Shown here one piece after another: positions 11,641 to 21,843 of a stretch of 64,000 bases of DNA. Source of the stretch: Otatea glauca. Its lineage: Eukaryota > Streptophyta > Magnoliopsida > Poales > Poaceae. The notes below the pieces were generated by a model. The model was not told the DNA's origin. It did not search any database and saw nothing but the letters and a program-made list of their open reading frames with translations. The stretch covers positions 40,362,104 to 40,426,103 of the forward strand of contig CM070725.1 in NCBI GenBank assembly GCA_036346275.1, written 5' to 3'. The number at the start of each line of letters is the position of its first letter. Within the stretch, counting starts at the first letter, position 1. Made by a program: the position numbers and the translations under genes.

Positions 11641-12712
11641 CTAGGAAATTTTATACGACGTAAATCGATCGAAAATTACTCAAAAATCGACCGTCGAAAA
11701 ATTTCGTTTGATCAGTCGATTTTTTTTACCGTCAAATTCAAAAAATTTGACTTTGAAACCATTCTATCGGAGATCGGTACCCTTGCCACGTGTAAGCATC
11801 CCCCGGACCTCGTGGAGTCGTGGTGGCTTTCCACGAGCTCGGGGGCTCGTCTCCGACCTAGAAGGTGCACTCCTTAAGCCCGGTCTCGGGCCCAACGAAC
11901 TCGGGCTCGGACGCAAAGACAAAGATCCTAATCGACCTCGACGCCACGACCTCTGCATCTCCCGGGGTAAAAGGCATTTGTATTAATTTATTTATCTCGT
12001 GTAAAAACTCTCCCCTGCGTGGGAATCAATGCCGAACCTGCCCCTGCGCGGGAACTAGGGCCTAGCAACTCCTGTCAACTCACAGCAACTCCTGTCAACT
12101 CCCAACGACTCCCGTCAGCTCACAACGACCGTCGACGCCTCTCAACAACCCCCGTCGACTCGCCACGGGCACCTGACATCAGCCTCGGGATCAAGTAGCG
12201 TAGCTCCCAAAGGACTATAAAAAGACGATGAATCACCTCGACCAAAAAGAAGAAAAAAGAAGAGACAAAAAAAAAAGAGAAGGAAGAAAAGGAAAACGGA
12301 CATACACAGAAGCGGACTCGCACAAGGCGAAGCGCGGTAGACCTGACCTTCTCCTACCCGCGGCTTCGCTCCTGAGCGACTCCGAGCTTGGGCCCCGCTT
12401 GTATTCTCCCACCAAGCTTTATATATATCTTTCGCCTCAGGGCAAGACTGGAGTAGGGCTGTTACCCGACTTCGGGGGCTCGAACCAGTATAAACCTCGT
12501 GTACATCGTCTCCTCTCTGACATACATCCCCGCGACGCGCGCCATTCCCGAACAAGCACAACTTTAGGCCTCGCCCTCACACGATCTACTCATATCCCTC
12601 CTCTGCGATCGGCGGTTCCGATCGTCGACACATTCAATTTCTAGCAATTTTCGACAAAAACCGCTACCGATCTCTTTTCGATTTTCCGATTCAAATCGGT
12701 ATTATAAACCGT
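11641..12712. repeat. hAT-family-like sequence split by an LTR
   Basis: ATCG-rich motifs typical of the short hAT-like elements occur on both sides (11650-11775 and 12645-12712) of a GC-rich LTR-like segment, which suggests a nested insertion. The right edge (GGTATTATAAACCGTG) resembles the family end. A left end may be CAGGTTTCCAAATTCG at 11163, but no 8-bp duplication matches. Confidence 0.4.
11791..12630 (+). mobile_element. Probable solo LTR, Gypsy-like
   Basis: A GC-rich segment starting TGTAAGCATCCCCC and ending ATCGTCGACA, with a TATA box (ACTATAAAAAG, about 12214-12224) followed by an A-rich leader. The long open frames in it on both strands are typical of GC-rich LTRs and are not genes. 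Target duplication and PBS were not found. Confidence 0.5.
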
Positions 12713-13162
12713 GATATCCACTACCAAGCCGAAGGTTACTAAGCACTACCGTACCGAGGCTTACCGAAAGGTACCATAAGATAGGGCTATATCGGTACGG
12801 CCCTTGTAATGATATATTTCGAAATTGATCTATACGTTTTAGATATAATACAATTATATATATATTTAAAAATATACATATATTTAATTATATATACACG
12901 AAAGTTCACTTATAATATTACTCAAATACATAGTTGTACTATCAAATATAACATACAGTTCAATAGACCATATTATCAATTCCTCTAATATGACCAGTAT
13001 TGATCGGCATCGAACCGGTATGATCGTTATTGATCGGTATCAAGGTCGATAGGTACATAGGGCTACTTGGTACTGGTTTAGAAGCCGAAATGGTATTTAT
13101 ACCGACCATACCAACCATTACCGATATGGTATTGATAACTACGTTACCACATCTATCTGATC
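12713..13162. other. AT-rich repeat-like DNA
   Basis: Scattered motifs such as GGTATCGAT, ACCGATATGG and GGTACC in both orientations suggest an old MITE-like element, but no ends could be fixed. Confidence 0.25.
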
Positions 13163-13458
13163 CATGGTTACAAATTTCGCCGAGATTTCGGAAATCTAAG
13201 CCAAAATATTGACTTTCGACCGGAGCCAAGGTTCAAAATCTCGACGGGATAAAAAAATTGAAAATTTTCAAATTGCTAAAGTGATTTCAAGATTTTTCGA
13301 TGAGATTTCGGTTTTTGACCGAGATGATCACAAATTTGATAGGTTTTCATGTTTGTAGGACCGGATTTAGCTCAAAATTTTTATGACGAATTGTAATGCC
13401 TTTTCTGAGGAATACATATGAAAATTTTGCAAAAAAAATATATATACAAATTATGTAA

Positions 13459-13500
13459 CCCTAAACCCTAACTTGAACCTAATCATAAACCCTAAAATTA
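13459..13500 (+). repeat. Degenerate telomere-like CCCTAAA copies
   Basis: AACCCTAAACCCTAAC is followed by AACCTAATCATAAACCCTAAAA. There are too few perfect units to suggest a former telomere. Confidence 0.4.
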
Positions 13501-13892
13501 TGCAAACATGTTAACTACAATTCACGTTAATTACAATTTTTGTGATAGATTGGATATGTCGATTTTTTTGGGATTTCGGGATTTTTCTGTGTATTTCGGT
13601 GAGATTTCGGATTTTTTGATCGAAATGGTCACAAATTCCACTGGGTTTTTATGTTTGTAGGACCGGATTTAGCATCAATTTTTTTGTAGCAACTTGTAAT
13701 GCCTTTTCTGAAGAATACATATAAAAAATTTTGCAAAAAAAAAATACATGTACACATAATTCAATTGAAGCTGTTGTAATTATAGTAGTATTTTTGAGCC
13801 GGGATAAGGGAGTTTTGTTAGGGGAATAATGGCAAGTGATGATTCAACGCAACTACACGTATTCTTTTTGAAGCAACAAGCAACCACAAATT

Positions 13893-14026
13893 GCCGAAAC
13901 GGCAGCATATTTGAACAGACAATACCGCAAAAATGCATAATTACCGAAACGACAACATACATGTTACATGAATGCACAATACCGCAAAAATACAGAATTA
14001 CCGAAACGACAATATACGTCATGTAA
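13893..14026 (+). repeat. Tandem repeat containing ACCGAAACGAC
   Basis: Roughly three diverged copies of AATACCGCAAAAATGCATAA plus TTACCGAAACGACAA-type sequence are spaced about 60-70 bp apart. Confidence 0.6.
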
Positions 14027-14816
14027 CATCTCGTTCTCAGAATGTCAGGTACAAATAGATATTATGATCCTATTCTTACTATTCCCTTATTATGAACACG
14101 CAAAATGGCTATTTAGTCCAGTAAAAAGCTAGCTTGGCAGATGTCATGCCTGATGCCCCCAATTAGCATCTCCAGCAAGGCACCAAACACCTTAATAAGT
14201 GGAGCTCTTACGTCTCTTACCAGACCGGGAGAGATGGTCCTCTGCAGCATAAGCTTATGCTACTTCAAGATGAAAACATGGCTATGCAGTCCGAAATCGC
14301 ATGCCCATGATGATAAGTTGCATTTCTAGCTTCTGACAAGAAAATCTGAATTTCTTGCTTCATCACTGAACTTTGGCAATCAGTTTTCCGTCAGATGTTC
14401 GCAATCAGAATGTTCAAAGTGCATGGTGATTGTATAAATCTCTGAAGCCGGTTGCCTCACCTCCTCCGTAGCCTAATTCGCCCCTGCTGTTGCTACCGGC
14501 CCTGCAGACCTCAAGCTACCACCCTAAAATTTAGAGTATTTTATATGCAAATACTTAGTATTTTGTATTCAAACAGATAAGAAGTGTAGATAAATGTTTG
14601 CATCATTTTTCATATTTTTTTTCTAATTTTTTCTAGTCCCGGGAGACTACTTCACAGGGGTGTAAAGGGCCAAAATTTTCATGATTTCAGCCGAAATTTT
14701 GGTTTTACTGGCCTAAAAAATATGGATTTGAAATTTGATTTTTAAATCTAATCGAAATTTCAGATATCTACCACCCGAGATATGATAAAAACAAAATTTG
14801 TAACCATGGTCTGATA

Positions 14817-15130
14817 TAATTCCTTATATTTATAGTTATTACTACCACCCAATTAACTCAAAAAAAATAATTAGTACTAAGTGGGATTTGCTACCACATG
14901 CGTGGTTCGCTGAATTACGGATCAGGCTTTGGGGTTCTGACTCGAGGACCAGGAAATCGGAAGCTTCTTCCTGGTCTCCGTACACTTTTGTATGGAAAGC
15001 AAGTGTTTGCAATTCAGAAGTATTTTTTTTCTAAACCTTCGCCTTAATTTTTTTTTTGCAAGTTTAACCGGCATCTACCACGGCAAGCACCTACCTCGCT
15101 CCCGCACTATGACAGGTGGTCCTGCTACGG
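14817..15130. other. Intergenic, nothing recognised
   Basis: No coding or repeat-end signal was found in this stretch. Confidence 0.35.
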
Positions 15131-15828
15131 TCCCACATTGCTACAGGTGACATGTATCATTTCCTTGAAGTGGATCAGATGCTCAAGAAAAGGGTGAATT
15201 GAGATTCTTTTCACTAATGGTCAAATTAAAAACTTAACCTTTTCTAAATCAATCTATATTACTATTGTTTCTAGTGTAGCCAAAACAACTCTTTTATAAA
15301 TCTAGTGAAATTTTACAACCTAAGTTCCAATCTTACATAAATCTAGTATTTATAAATTATAAGACATGTAAGTAAATGCGGAAACATAAATGAGACAACG
15401 AGCACAACCAATTTTTTTATCGACATCTCAGAGATGCAACGATCTACCCTACTCATTGGAGCACCATCACAAGAGTATCGCTCCGATTTGAAATTGCGCA
15501 AGGAATCAAACCATCCACTCGTGGTAGTCCATCTTCACTTTCTAATAGGTAGACTCCGAACCTTCACAGTGCTACTGGTGCCTTTTTATAAGCTACTCTT
15601 TGGAAGGTCACCGAGAATCACACCTCCAAGCCATCTAGGAGACGCCGATCTCCAAAGGTAACAAGTCTAGACAATCACTTGAACCTAGATGGCTAAGGAA
15701 CCAGAGTGATGCACACTAAAAGCCAATGCTACCTCTTAAATATCTCAAAATATGCTCTTGAGTGCTCTTGCACTTCCCTTGGTATGAGATGAACCTTTAG
15801 AGTGATAAAAGCATATGCTACCTCTTAA

Positions 15829-16059
15829 GGGCATGTTTGTTTTAGCTTTTGATTCTGGATTCTAGCCCCAAAAGCAAAATAAAAAACAAACAGCCCGATT
15901 TTAGAATCCGATTCTCACAATCCAGCCCACCTATACACACTAGAATCCACAATCCACTTCATATGTGTTTTTGGATTCCAGCTTTTGGAGAATCAGCTTC
16001 TCTACAACCACAATCCAGAATCAGCTTTTGGAGAATCCAAAGCTAAAACAAACAGGCCC
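15829..16059. mobile_element. Tourist-like MITE, 231 bp
   Basis: Terminal inverted repeats GGGCATGTTTGTTTTAGCTT and the inverse of GGGCCTGTTTGTTTTAGCTT, flanked by TAA at 15826-15828 and 16060-16062. The first 14 bases equal the left terminus of the 4.8-kb Harbinger element at 53116, so a related transposase may have moved it. Confidence 0.88.
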
Positions 16060-16351
16060 TAAATCTCTCAGATTATGCTCTTGAGTGCTCTTTCTCTTCC
16101 CTTGGCATGACATGAAACTGTAGAGTGACCAATAGTCCTCACATTCTAGAGAAATCAACATCTTCCAGATTATCCTAAAGCTTGAAGTCCAACGATAGAA
16201 AAACTAGCTGTTATAGGTCTAAAGTATCATCCGGAAGTTTTCGGATCATCCTTACATTTGGATGATCATCTCTATTCGATTTATCTGGAATATACAAAAA
16301 TTTCAGCCAATGCCAAAAACTAACTCTCTGTCTTAATGATCAGCTTACTTA

Positions 16352-16640
16352 TCTGTTAGCTATAGAATCATCTGAAAGGTGTAACTTTTCCAATATCTTA
16401 AAAATCACCACCGTCGGCTCCAATGATTTATTTTCTTGTCTAATAGCTATAGGATAATCTAGAATGCGTAACTTTCCAACACATTGAAAAAAAACTACAT
16501 TCAACACCAATGGTCCTTTCATTCTTCCGCTAGCTATAGGATCATCCGGAATGTGTAATTTTTTTAACACATTGAAAAATACCACATTTAGCTCCAATGA
16601 TATTCTCACTTCTCCAATATCTACAAGATCATTCGGAATG
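16352..16640. repeat. Tandem repeat of about 87 bp, 3.5 copies
   Basis: Units begin near 16352, 16438, 16528 and 16613 (TAGCTATAGGATCATCCGGA-type start). Since 87 is a multiple of three, the minus strand stays open across three units and gives a roughly 29-residue repeat containing LNVVFFNVLKKLHIPDD-like sequence. No start or gene context supports a real protein. Confidence 0.75.
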
Positions 16641-16899
16641 TATTGACAATTTTCAAACTTGGCTAATATTGCTCTGATTTTTTATTCCGTTGCAACTTCA
16701 ACTTTTTAAGGGTTTTCATCTGACTATAGATGAGTTATGCAAGCCTAGTGTGCATCACCACTAGCTACCCAACCTAACTAAACTCAAGCTACTAGCCTAG
16801 ATCCCCATTTAATAGTATGGCAAAAGTAATAAAAAAGACCTAACACTACAATGATCCATCCTCAATACCTTGGATCATTTCTAAACATAATGTTCTTGA

Positions 16900-17110
16900 T
16901 CTTCATGCTTTGGCACTCGGGTCGGGTCTTTTTGGGCCAGCCTGAGGCACGGTAAGCACAGCCCGGCCCAAAGCCTGGCCCGACACAGGCTAGGCTGTGT
17001 AGTGCCGGCACGGAACTGTAGCACGGGTCGTGCTGGGCCCGCGAACCTGGCACAATGGGCGGCATGACCTGGCACGACCATTTGGGCCGGGTTCGTGCTT
17101 GCACGCAGAC
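16900..17110. repeat. GC-rich GGCCCGGCAC-type dispersed repeat
   Basis: Dense GGGCC, GGCACG and CGTGC motifs in both orientations, of the kind common in grass interspersed repeats. The open frames on both strands come from base composition. Confidence 0.4.
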
Positions 17111-17700
17111 AAAGAATAAAGATGCCAAGACGGCCGGCACGGCCTCGCTTCGTGATCGCACCAACTCGCCATCCCTGCCGCCTCGTCCGGCCTCGGTCGC
17201 GCGCAGCACCGCCTCGCCTGGCCTCCGGCCGTCGGGGTTGGTGGAGAAGGAGAGGGAGGCCGGAGTTGGAGGCGAAGACCAAGCGCTGGCGTGGTTCGCG
17301 AGCGCAAGCAGGCCACGCACGCGCAGGGCACCGATGACGCTACCCACCACGACGTCATGGTGTTGCCAACGCGGGGCACGAGGAGCTGCGCAGGGGCGTG
17401 GAGGCCGAGGCGTGCGTCGAGGAGGCTCTACAGCACGCTACGAGGGAGCGTCGGGCTGTGGCCCTGGCGAGGCTGGAGGCAGAGCGCGCCAAAACAGGGG
17501 AGGCCGCCGAGGGGTGTAGCTGCCGCGCCAAGGAGGCCGACGGCAAGACGAGGAGGAGGGAAACTTCTTGTCCGCCGGACCGCTCTGGCGTCTGGATTTG
17601 GAGAAAAGCCGAGAAGGAGGCTGCCCGTTCGAGAGTTTGCCTTCTCGCCAATTTGCTTTGAGAGAGGAGATTTTTACCCTTTCATTATCTTGTTTCACTC
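17111..17700 (+). pseudogene. GC-rich exon-like sequence, unknown; possible captured gene piece
   Basis: From about 17367 to 17560 the plus strand reads an Ala/Glu/Arg-rich helical stretch (HEELRRGVEAEACVEEALQ, then RLEAERAKT). The codon bias is exon-like, but there is no recognisable family and no start or stop context. High GC leaves every frame open, so the call is weak. It lies between a dispersed GC-rich repeat and a MITE. Confidence 0.25.
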
Positions 17701-17742
17701 GCTTTGAAAAGTCGTACCTCGTGCCGGTAACTTCCAAACTTA

Positions 17743-18020
17743 GGGCCTGTTTGGTTCATATACTAAGGTTACCATGTTTAGCCATAATTTTTTTGCCAAA
17801 CTTGTCTAAGATTAGGTTATCAAAATTGAAGCCACACTTTGGCTAGAAAAATAAATTTGGCCACACTTTTTTGAGTCAATAACACGTGGGACCTTGGTGG
17901 CAAGAAGGAATCTTGCAACAGATGTGACTATGAACCAAACGGAGGCCTAACTCAGTCAAACTTGCCTAACTTGAGGCATGGCAAAATGTGGCAAAGTTTG
18001 GCTATGAACTAAACATGCCC
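17743..18020. mobile_element. Tourist-like MITE, 278 bp
   Basis: Ends GGGCCTGTTTGGTTCATA and the inverse of GGGCATGTTTAGTTCATA, with TTA duplications at 17740-17742 and 18021-18023. Internal CACATTTTGCCAAA-like sequence occurs in both orientations. No coding is seen. Confidence 0.88.
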
Positions 18021-18177
18021 TTACCCTGCTCCCGTTCACTTTAGGATGCTAAACCCAAAAACCACCACGCACGCGGCAGGATTCCTGGTGCGACACGAGA
18101 CGCGATGCAGGGGCTGTGGCTTGTGGGGCACTGGGGCATGGACACGTGGTTAAAGAGGGAGCCAGGGGCTCTTAGGA

Positions 18178-18346
18178 TGCGTTTGGTTGTCTGGATGAGG
18201 TTGGATGGGATATAGCCATCCAGTCTGGATGGGATGGAGCCATTCAAGTGGCTGTTTGGTTAGGTGGATAGGATGAGTCGGTTTTTTATTTAGTTGGATG
18301 AATAAGAATGGAAGAGATGACCCAGTTTTTTTTGTTTGGTTGGATG
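18178..18346. repeat. GGATGGGAT-rich repeat, MITE-like
   Basis: Begins GGATGCGTTTGGTTG and is full of TTGGATGGGAT / ATCCATCC motifs. The terminal structure is not clear. It abuts the GH9 fragment directly. Confidence 0.4.
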
Positions 18347-18448
18347 GTGTTCCGTGACACTGACCCGGAGTACGCCGAGCTGCTGCTCGCGAGGAAGGCT
18401 TTCGAGTTCGCGGACATGTACAAGGGCGTCTGACAATGACGACCCGAG
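18347..18448 (+). pseudogene. GH9 endoglucanase exon fragment
   Basis: GH9 enzymes cleave beta-1,4-glucans in cell walls. One frame reads VFRDTDPEYAELLLARKAFE, then FADMYKG, which matches the conserved plant GH9 segment of the form FR-x-x-(D/N)P-x-Y-x-x-x-LL-x-x-A-x-x-x-F-x-FAD-x-(Y/H)(R/K)GAYSD. After KG the frame breaks (stop at 18431-18433), and the expected continuation SDNDDPS is read in another frame. A GTGAGT donor-like sequence follows the exon end at about 18452. No other GH9 exon was found nearby, so this is a fragment with a frameshift, probably carried or left by transposition. Confidence 0.65.
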
Positions 18449-18990
18449 CTCGTGAGTCGGAGGTCGCCCATTCTCATCGCGACTTGATGGCTACCAGGTC
18501 GGGCTCCGGGTCTTGTTTCCCTGCCTGCCTTCGACAGTAGGGTGAAGCCCTAGCCGGCACCAGCGCTGGCGCCGGCGTCGGACATGGGCGTGTGCTGGGG
18601 CGGCCAATGGAGGACGTGCGTGCGACCTAAACCTTCAGCTGTGAACTCGGCTAGGGACAGTTCGGTCTCGAGCTCCCGACTCTCGAGCCTTGAAATCTTG
18701 CTCTTCAGAGCCTCCGCTAGATCTCTTGGGGGATTCGTGAGCGGCATGGTTCTTGATTTGTTGCTTTATGCGTTGGATTTGATCTCTTTCTTACTAGTGT
18801 GTTTCTTGTTGTGGCTTCTTCATTTCTTGGAGCGGTTCTGTTTGGGTTGCCATGTTCGCCACCATGGCCTCCTACGTCGTCGGCCAGTGAGTGCTGAGCA
18901 CGGAGCGGAGCACGAGCGGTGAGTGGACGGCGAGCACGGGCAGCGAGCACGAGGCAACGCACGGGCGACGAGCACGAGAGTCGGGGACCT
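18449..18990. other. Moderately GC-rich DNA, unassigned
   Basis: Both strands have modest open frames, and the region has a leader- or intron-like look around 18600-18850. No protein family, conserved motif or consistent exon structure was recognised. Confidence 0.25.
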
Positions 18991-18999
18991 GCTGCTTGG

Positions 19000-19100
19000 A
19001 ATTTTTCGGTGAACCGAAATAACCGAACCGAACAAATTCGATTCGGTTTGGTTCTGTCAAATATTCTCAAAAACCGAATAAACCGAATGCCCACCTCTAG
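19000..19100. repeat. AACCGAATAAACCG-type repeat fragment
   Basis: Short AACCGAA / TTCGGTTT motifs in both orientations end in GAATGCCCACCTCTAG. This resembles one end of a small DNA transposon; the partner end was not found. Confidence 0.4.
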
Positions 19101-19339
19101 TCATAGCAATGGATAACACGATAAGTCGCGAGAGCATGGACCAATCGGAGCACTCCTGATGTGCGTGGGCACGAGGCCGTCCCTCACGTGTCGGCATGTA
19201 GCCACGTGGCAAGCTTTCTCGTAGTCTGAGAAGTCTAAGAGGAACCTCAGAGCGAAGTCACGCGAATTTTTTACTGTTCTAGCCTCTAAAAATTTATTTT
19301 ACAGAAGTAGCCCTCGTTGTTTTTGTTTTACAAAAATAG

Positions 19340-19635
19340 CCCCTCGGCTGCAATTGCCGCGCACGGGAAGCGCGGATATCACCACGGTGCGACGCGTGGC
19401 ACATTTTCGCCGAATGGGGGCGCCAGAATCTGATTTTTCGCGGACTGGGGGCGCGGGAAATCATTCGGCGCGGAATCCAGCCACAGCGAGCATTCAGTGC
19501 ATTTACCGCGGAGGGGGCGTGGAAAATAGATTTTCCACGAAACAGGGCGCGGAAATCTAATTTCCGTGGAATAGGGGCACGGGAAATCGGTTTTCCGCGG
19601 GGGCGCGCGCGGCAAATCCAATTGCCGCGGTGTGG
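19340..19635. repeat. Array of small GC-rich palindromes
   Basis: Successive units of about 30-45 bp each hold an imperfect palindrome with a C(G/A)CGGAAA(T) stem. Clearest are CGTGGAAAATAGATTTTCCACG (19518-19539, perfect 10-bp arms), CGCGGAAATCTAATTTCCGTG (19548-19568), a third near 19578-19599, and CGCGGCAAATCCAATTGCCGCG at the right end. The linkers read GGGGGCG or AGGGGC. Confidence 0.75.
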
Positions 19636-19847
19636 TGGGCCGGTAAATTCTGTGCTCAATAGATATTATTTTAGGTTCTTAGACTTCTATCAAAGCCTAT
19701 ATGTAAAGAAAAATAGTAAAAGTAACCTCGAAATTATAGAATAATGTATATTTAGAAATAAAATTTAAAAGCTAGATTAGCTCATATTCGAAAACGAAGG
19801 GAATATCTTTTGGATGACATTGAGATGTGTTGTCTTGGTTGCACAGG

Positions 19848-19992
19848 TCACTCTCTTTCATATATTTGCAAAAATGCGGACAACGGGACTAAAACCTATT
19901 GTGGCCACGTGCCTGAATCTTTGTCCACGAACTGCTTCTGTTGTTCTGGACTGATTTCTAATGATCGGTGCTACTGCAAAGGCGGCCAGTGA
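19848..19992 (+). pseudogene. Exon-like sequence for a small cysteine-rich peptide
   Basis: After an acceptor-like TTGCACAG the frame reads to a TGA at 19990-19992 and contains YICKNADNGTKTYCGHVPES, then TNCFCCSGLISNDRCYC. The spacing is C-x10-C-x10-C-x-C-C-x8-C-x-C. Tight CxCC and CYC groups at the end recall plant secreted cysteine-rich peptides such as the ESF1/MEG type, but this is by eye only. No signal-peptide exon is seen in the preceding 200 bp, where a palindrome array lies. It is either a last exon whose first exon is lost or distant, or a relic. Confidence 0.4.
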
Positions 19993-21100
19993 GTTCTGCT
20001 TTGTCGTATGTATTTTGAAATTTTGGTTCAACTCCTTCAATATCAGTCCGCTAGTTCCCAGGAATCACTTTCTCTAAGTCAAATAGGAGAACCTGGATTC
20101 GAAAATAGCAACATAAACTAAATGTTCTATTTAAGCTAAAGAACTTACCCTAAAAATCCTGACAAGTGATGATTAAGACGAGATTCCGCGTTTTTAAACC
20201 ATATTTTCCGTTGATAAGATAGTAGCACTCTAGCTTACTAAAGAATAAGATGGCAGTGGTCTCGTTCTGGTCCTAAGATTATCTTTAAATACTATAGCTT
20301 ATTAGATATATCACTAGAGAGTTTGTCTCTAAAATTATTTTTCTAACTATTTTCTATTTCTTTTATCGTAACTTTTCTTCTCACGCTCTCTTACTATTTT
20401 TTATTTACATGCCTATGCTGTTTTTTTTATATAAGAGATAGTATATTCTTCCTCTTTACCTTCTCTCTCCTCTAGTTAAAGATCTTAGATGACGTAACAT
20501 ATAAGAGACGGCTACCGAAGATGCCCTAAAGCGGGAGGCAGCGCTAGCACTTTAATTCAGAGAGCCTTTGAAGTATGTGCATGCTCATATAGTCATATTC
20601 TCTCGCTCAAGTCAGGTCAGGTTCTTTGATCAAACAAATCGCTCGACGACATATACAATAAGTTCACTCAGCTTAATTTTAATATGTGTACATCAGTTTT
20701 GTCTTATGTAAAAAAATAAAAAAAAGAGAGAAGAGAGCCAACTCTTATTTAGTAGCAAGCATCGTACGAGAACATATATGCTATCGTCGGCTAAAAGCCT
20801 ACGTTGGAGCCGACGCGAATGACTCTTAGTGTTGAAATTAGTGTTTTGTCAGTAGCCACAACGATAAAGTTAGTGTTGAATGCTCAAATTAAATGTTTTA
20901 GTGTTTCTCTAGAGATAACCATTAAAAACGGTTATTGTACACACTAGTTTTATTGATTACTTTAAATGATATGAATGAGAGTAGCTAGTAGTACGTACAA
21001 AACCAGCTCGTGCTCCGTTGCTCCCATCTAACGAATCTTCCTTTGTGTCCCATCGAGAAAAGACCTTTGCTTCTCTCTCTGAGTTCTCGTTCTTTTTCAG
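19993..21100. other. Intergenic with MITE remnants
   Basis: 20255-20530 has a one-sided MITE-like structure ending GGCTACCGAAGATGCCCTAA. 20645-20850 shares, in reverse orientation, the CTACTAAATAAGAG / GGCTCTCTT block of the MITE at 30477. The rest is AT-rich with no gene. Confidence 0.4.
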
Positions 21101-21134
21101 CTCAACAGACACACACACATGACACATCGATCGG

Positions 21135-21142
21135 TATATAGA
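21135..21142 (+). promoter_or_regulatory. TATA box of the HVA22-like gene
   Basis: TATATAGA lies about 45 bp upstream of the ATG at 21184, a plausible distance for a short leader. No ACGTG-core ABA element was noticed in the 150 bp upstream. Confidence 0.45.
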
Positions 21143-21183
21143 GAGAGAGTTGGGTGGGTTGAGCACGGTTGATCGGGAGAGAA

Positions 21184-21843
21184 ATGGACAAACCATGGCC
21201 ATGGGCGCTCATCAGCCACCTCCACTCTGTCGTCGGGTACGAATCTCCTTGCGATTTGACGTCTTTTAATCTTTTGCTGCCGGAGTAACTGCTGTCTAAT
21301 GTGTTGCTGCTGCTGCTTGTCTTACATATGCAGGCCAAGCATTACCCTGCTATATCCTCTGTAAGTGCGCGAACAAATTAACCAGTACCGATTTCTTTCT
21401 ATGCGTGATCCTTGCAACTGTTTTGGGTCTGCAGGTACGCGTCGATCTGCGCGATGGAGAGCCCGTCCAAGGTTGACGACGAGCAGTGGCTGGCCTACTG
21501 GATGATACTCTCTACTCCTCCATCACCCTCCTGGAGATGGTCGCCGAGCCGGTCTTGCACTTGTGATCCGTCTGCCTGATGATGATCTCTTTCAAGTTTC
21601 TGACGGCTCGACGGAGCTGATTTGTGATTCGCTGCCTGCCCGCTCTTCTCTGAATTCTCCTGCGTGCTGCAGGATACCGGTATGGTACCCGGTGAAGGTG
21701 CTGTTCGTGGCGTGGCTGGTGCTGTGCCGCAGTTCAAGGGCGCGTCCTTCATCTACAACACGTTCGTCAGGGAGCAGCTCAGGAAGCAACGCGCTAGGCC
21801 GCACAAAGACGACGCCGATCACAAGGTTCACATAGCTGGCTGA
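21184..21843 (+). pseudogene. HVA22: HVA22-like (TB2/DP1/REEP family), two frameshifts
   Basis: HVA22 proteins are small ER-membrane proteins, ABA- and stress-induced in cereals, that shape ER tubules and limit vesicle traffic. Exons: 21184-21236 (MDKPWPWALISHLHSVVG), 21334-21360, 21435-21562 and 21673-21843, all with GT-AG junctions and agreeing phases. The joined reading gives YPLYASICAMESPSKVDD and EQWLAYW, then IPVWYPVKVLFVAWLVL, the signature of the HVA22e/barley HVA22 branch. Two lesions break it. Near 21506-21513 (CTCTCT after TGGATGATA) the frame shifts by +2; near 21721-21726 (CTGTGCC) it shifts by +2 again, so the tail (FKGASFIYNTFVREQLRK) lies in another frame. Both fall at short dinucleotide runs, so base-calling error is possible. 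Confidence 0.85.

Larger units (their letters stand above)
13163..14808. mobile_element. Probable degraded hAT-like element, composite
   Basis: The left end CATGGTTACAAATTTCGCC and the inverse right end CATGGTTACAAATTTTG match each other. The flanks atctgatc (13155-13162) and gtctgata (14809-14816) agree at 6 of 8 positions. A second family end (CCAAGGTTCAAAATCTCG) sits inside at about 13226, so the interior is probably nested. It contains two copies of a block starting with GGTTTTCATGTTTGTAGGAC / GGTTTTTATGTTTGTAGGAC. Confidence 0.5.
15131..16860. mobile_element. LTR-retrotransposon remnant, non-coding
   Basis: The sequence style (GAAAAGGGTGAATTGAGATT near 15189, and repeated blocks such as TATGCTCTTGAGTGCTCTT at 15750 and 16075) resembles non-coding parts of grass LTR elements. 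There is no gag or pol frame. It was later invaded by the MITE at 15829-16059, which splits the repeated block. Confidence 0.4.

Noticed and set aside
12120..12644. Overlapping frames of about 140 codons on both strands
   Set aside because: They lie in an LTR-like segment with a TATA box; no retroelement or host protein motif.
13459..13500. Former telomere or chromosome end
   Set aside because: Only two or three diverged CCCTAAA units inside a transposon-like region.
16862..17737. Many 100-160 codon frames on both strands
   Set aside because: GC-rich DNA leaves all frames open; only one helical stretch was kept as a weak gene-fragment call.
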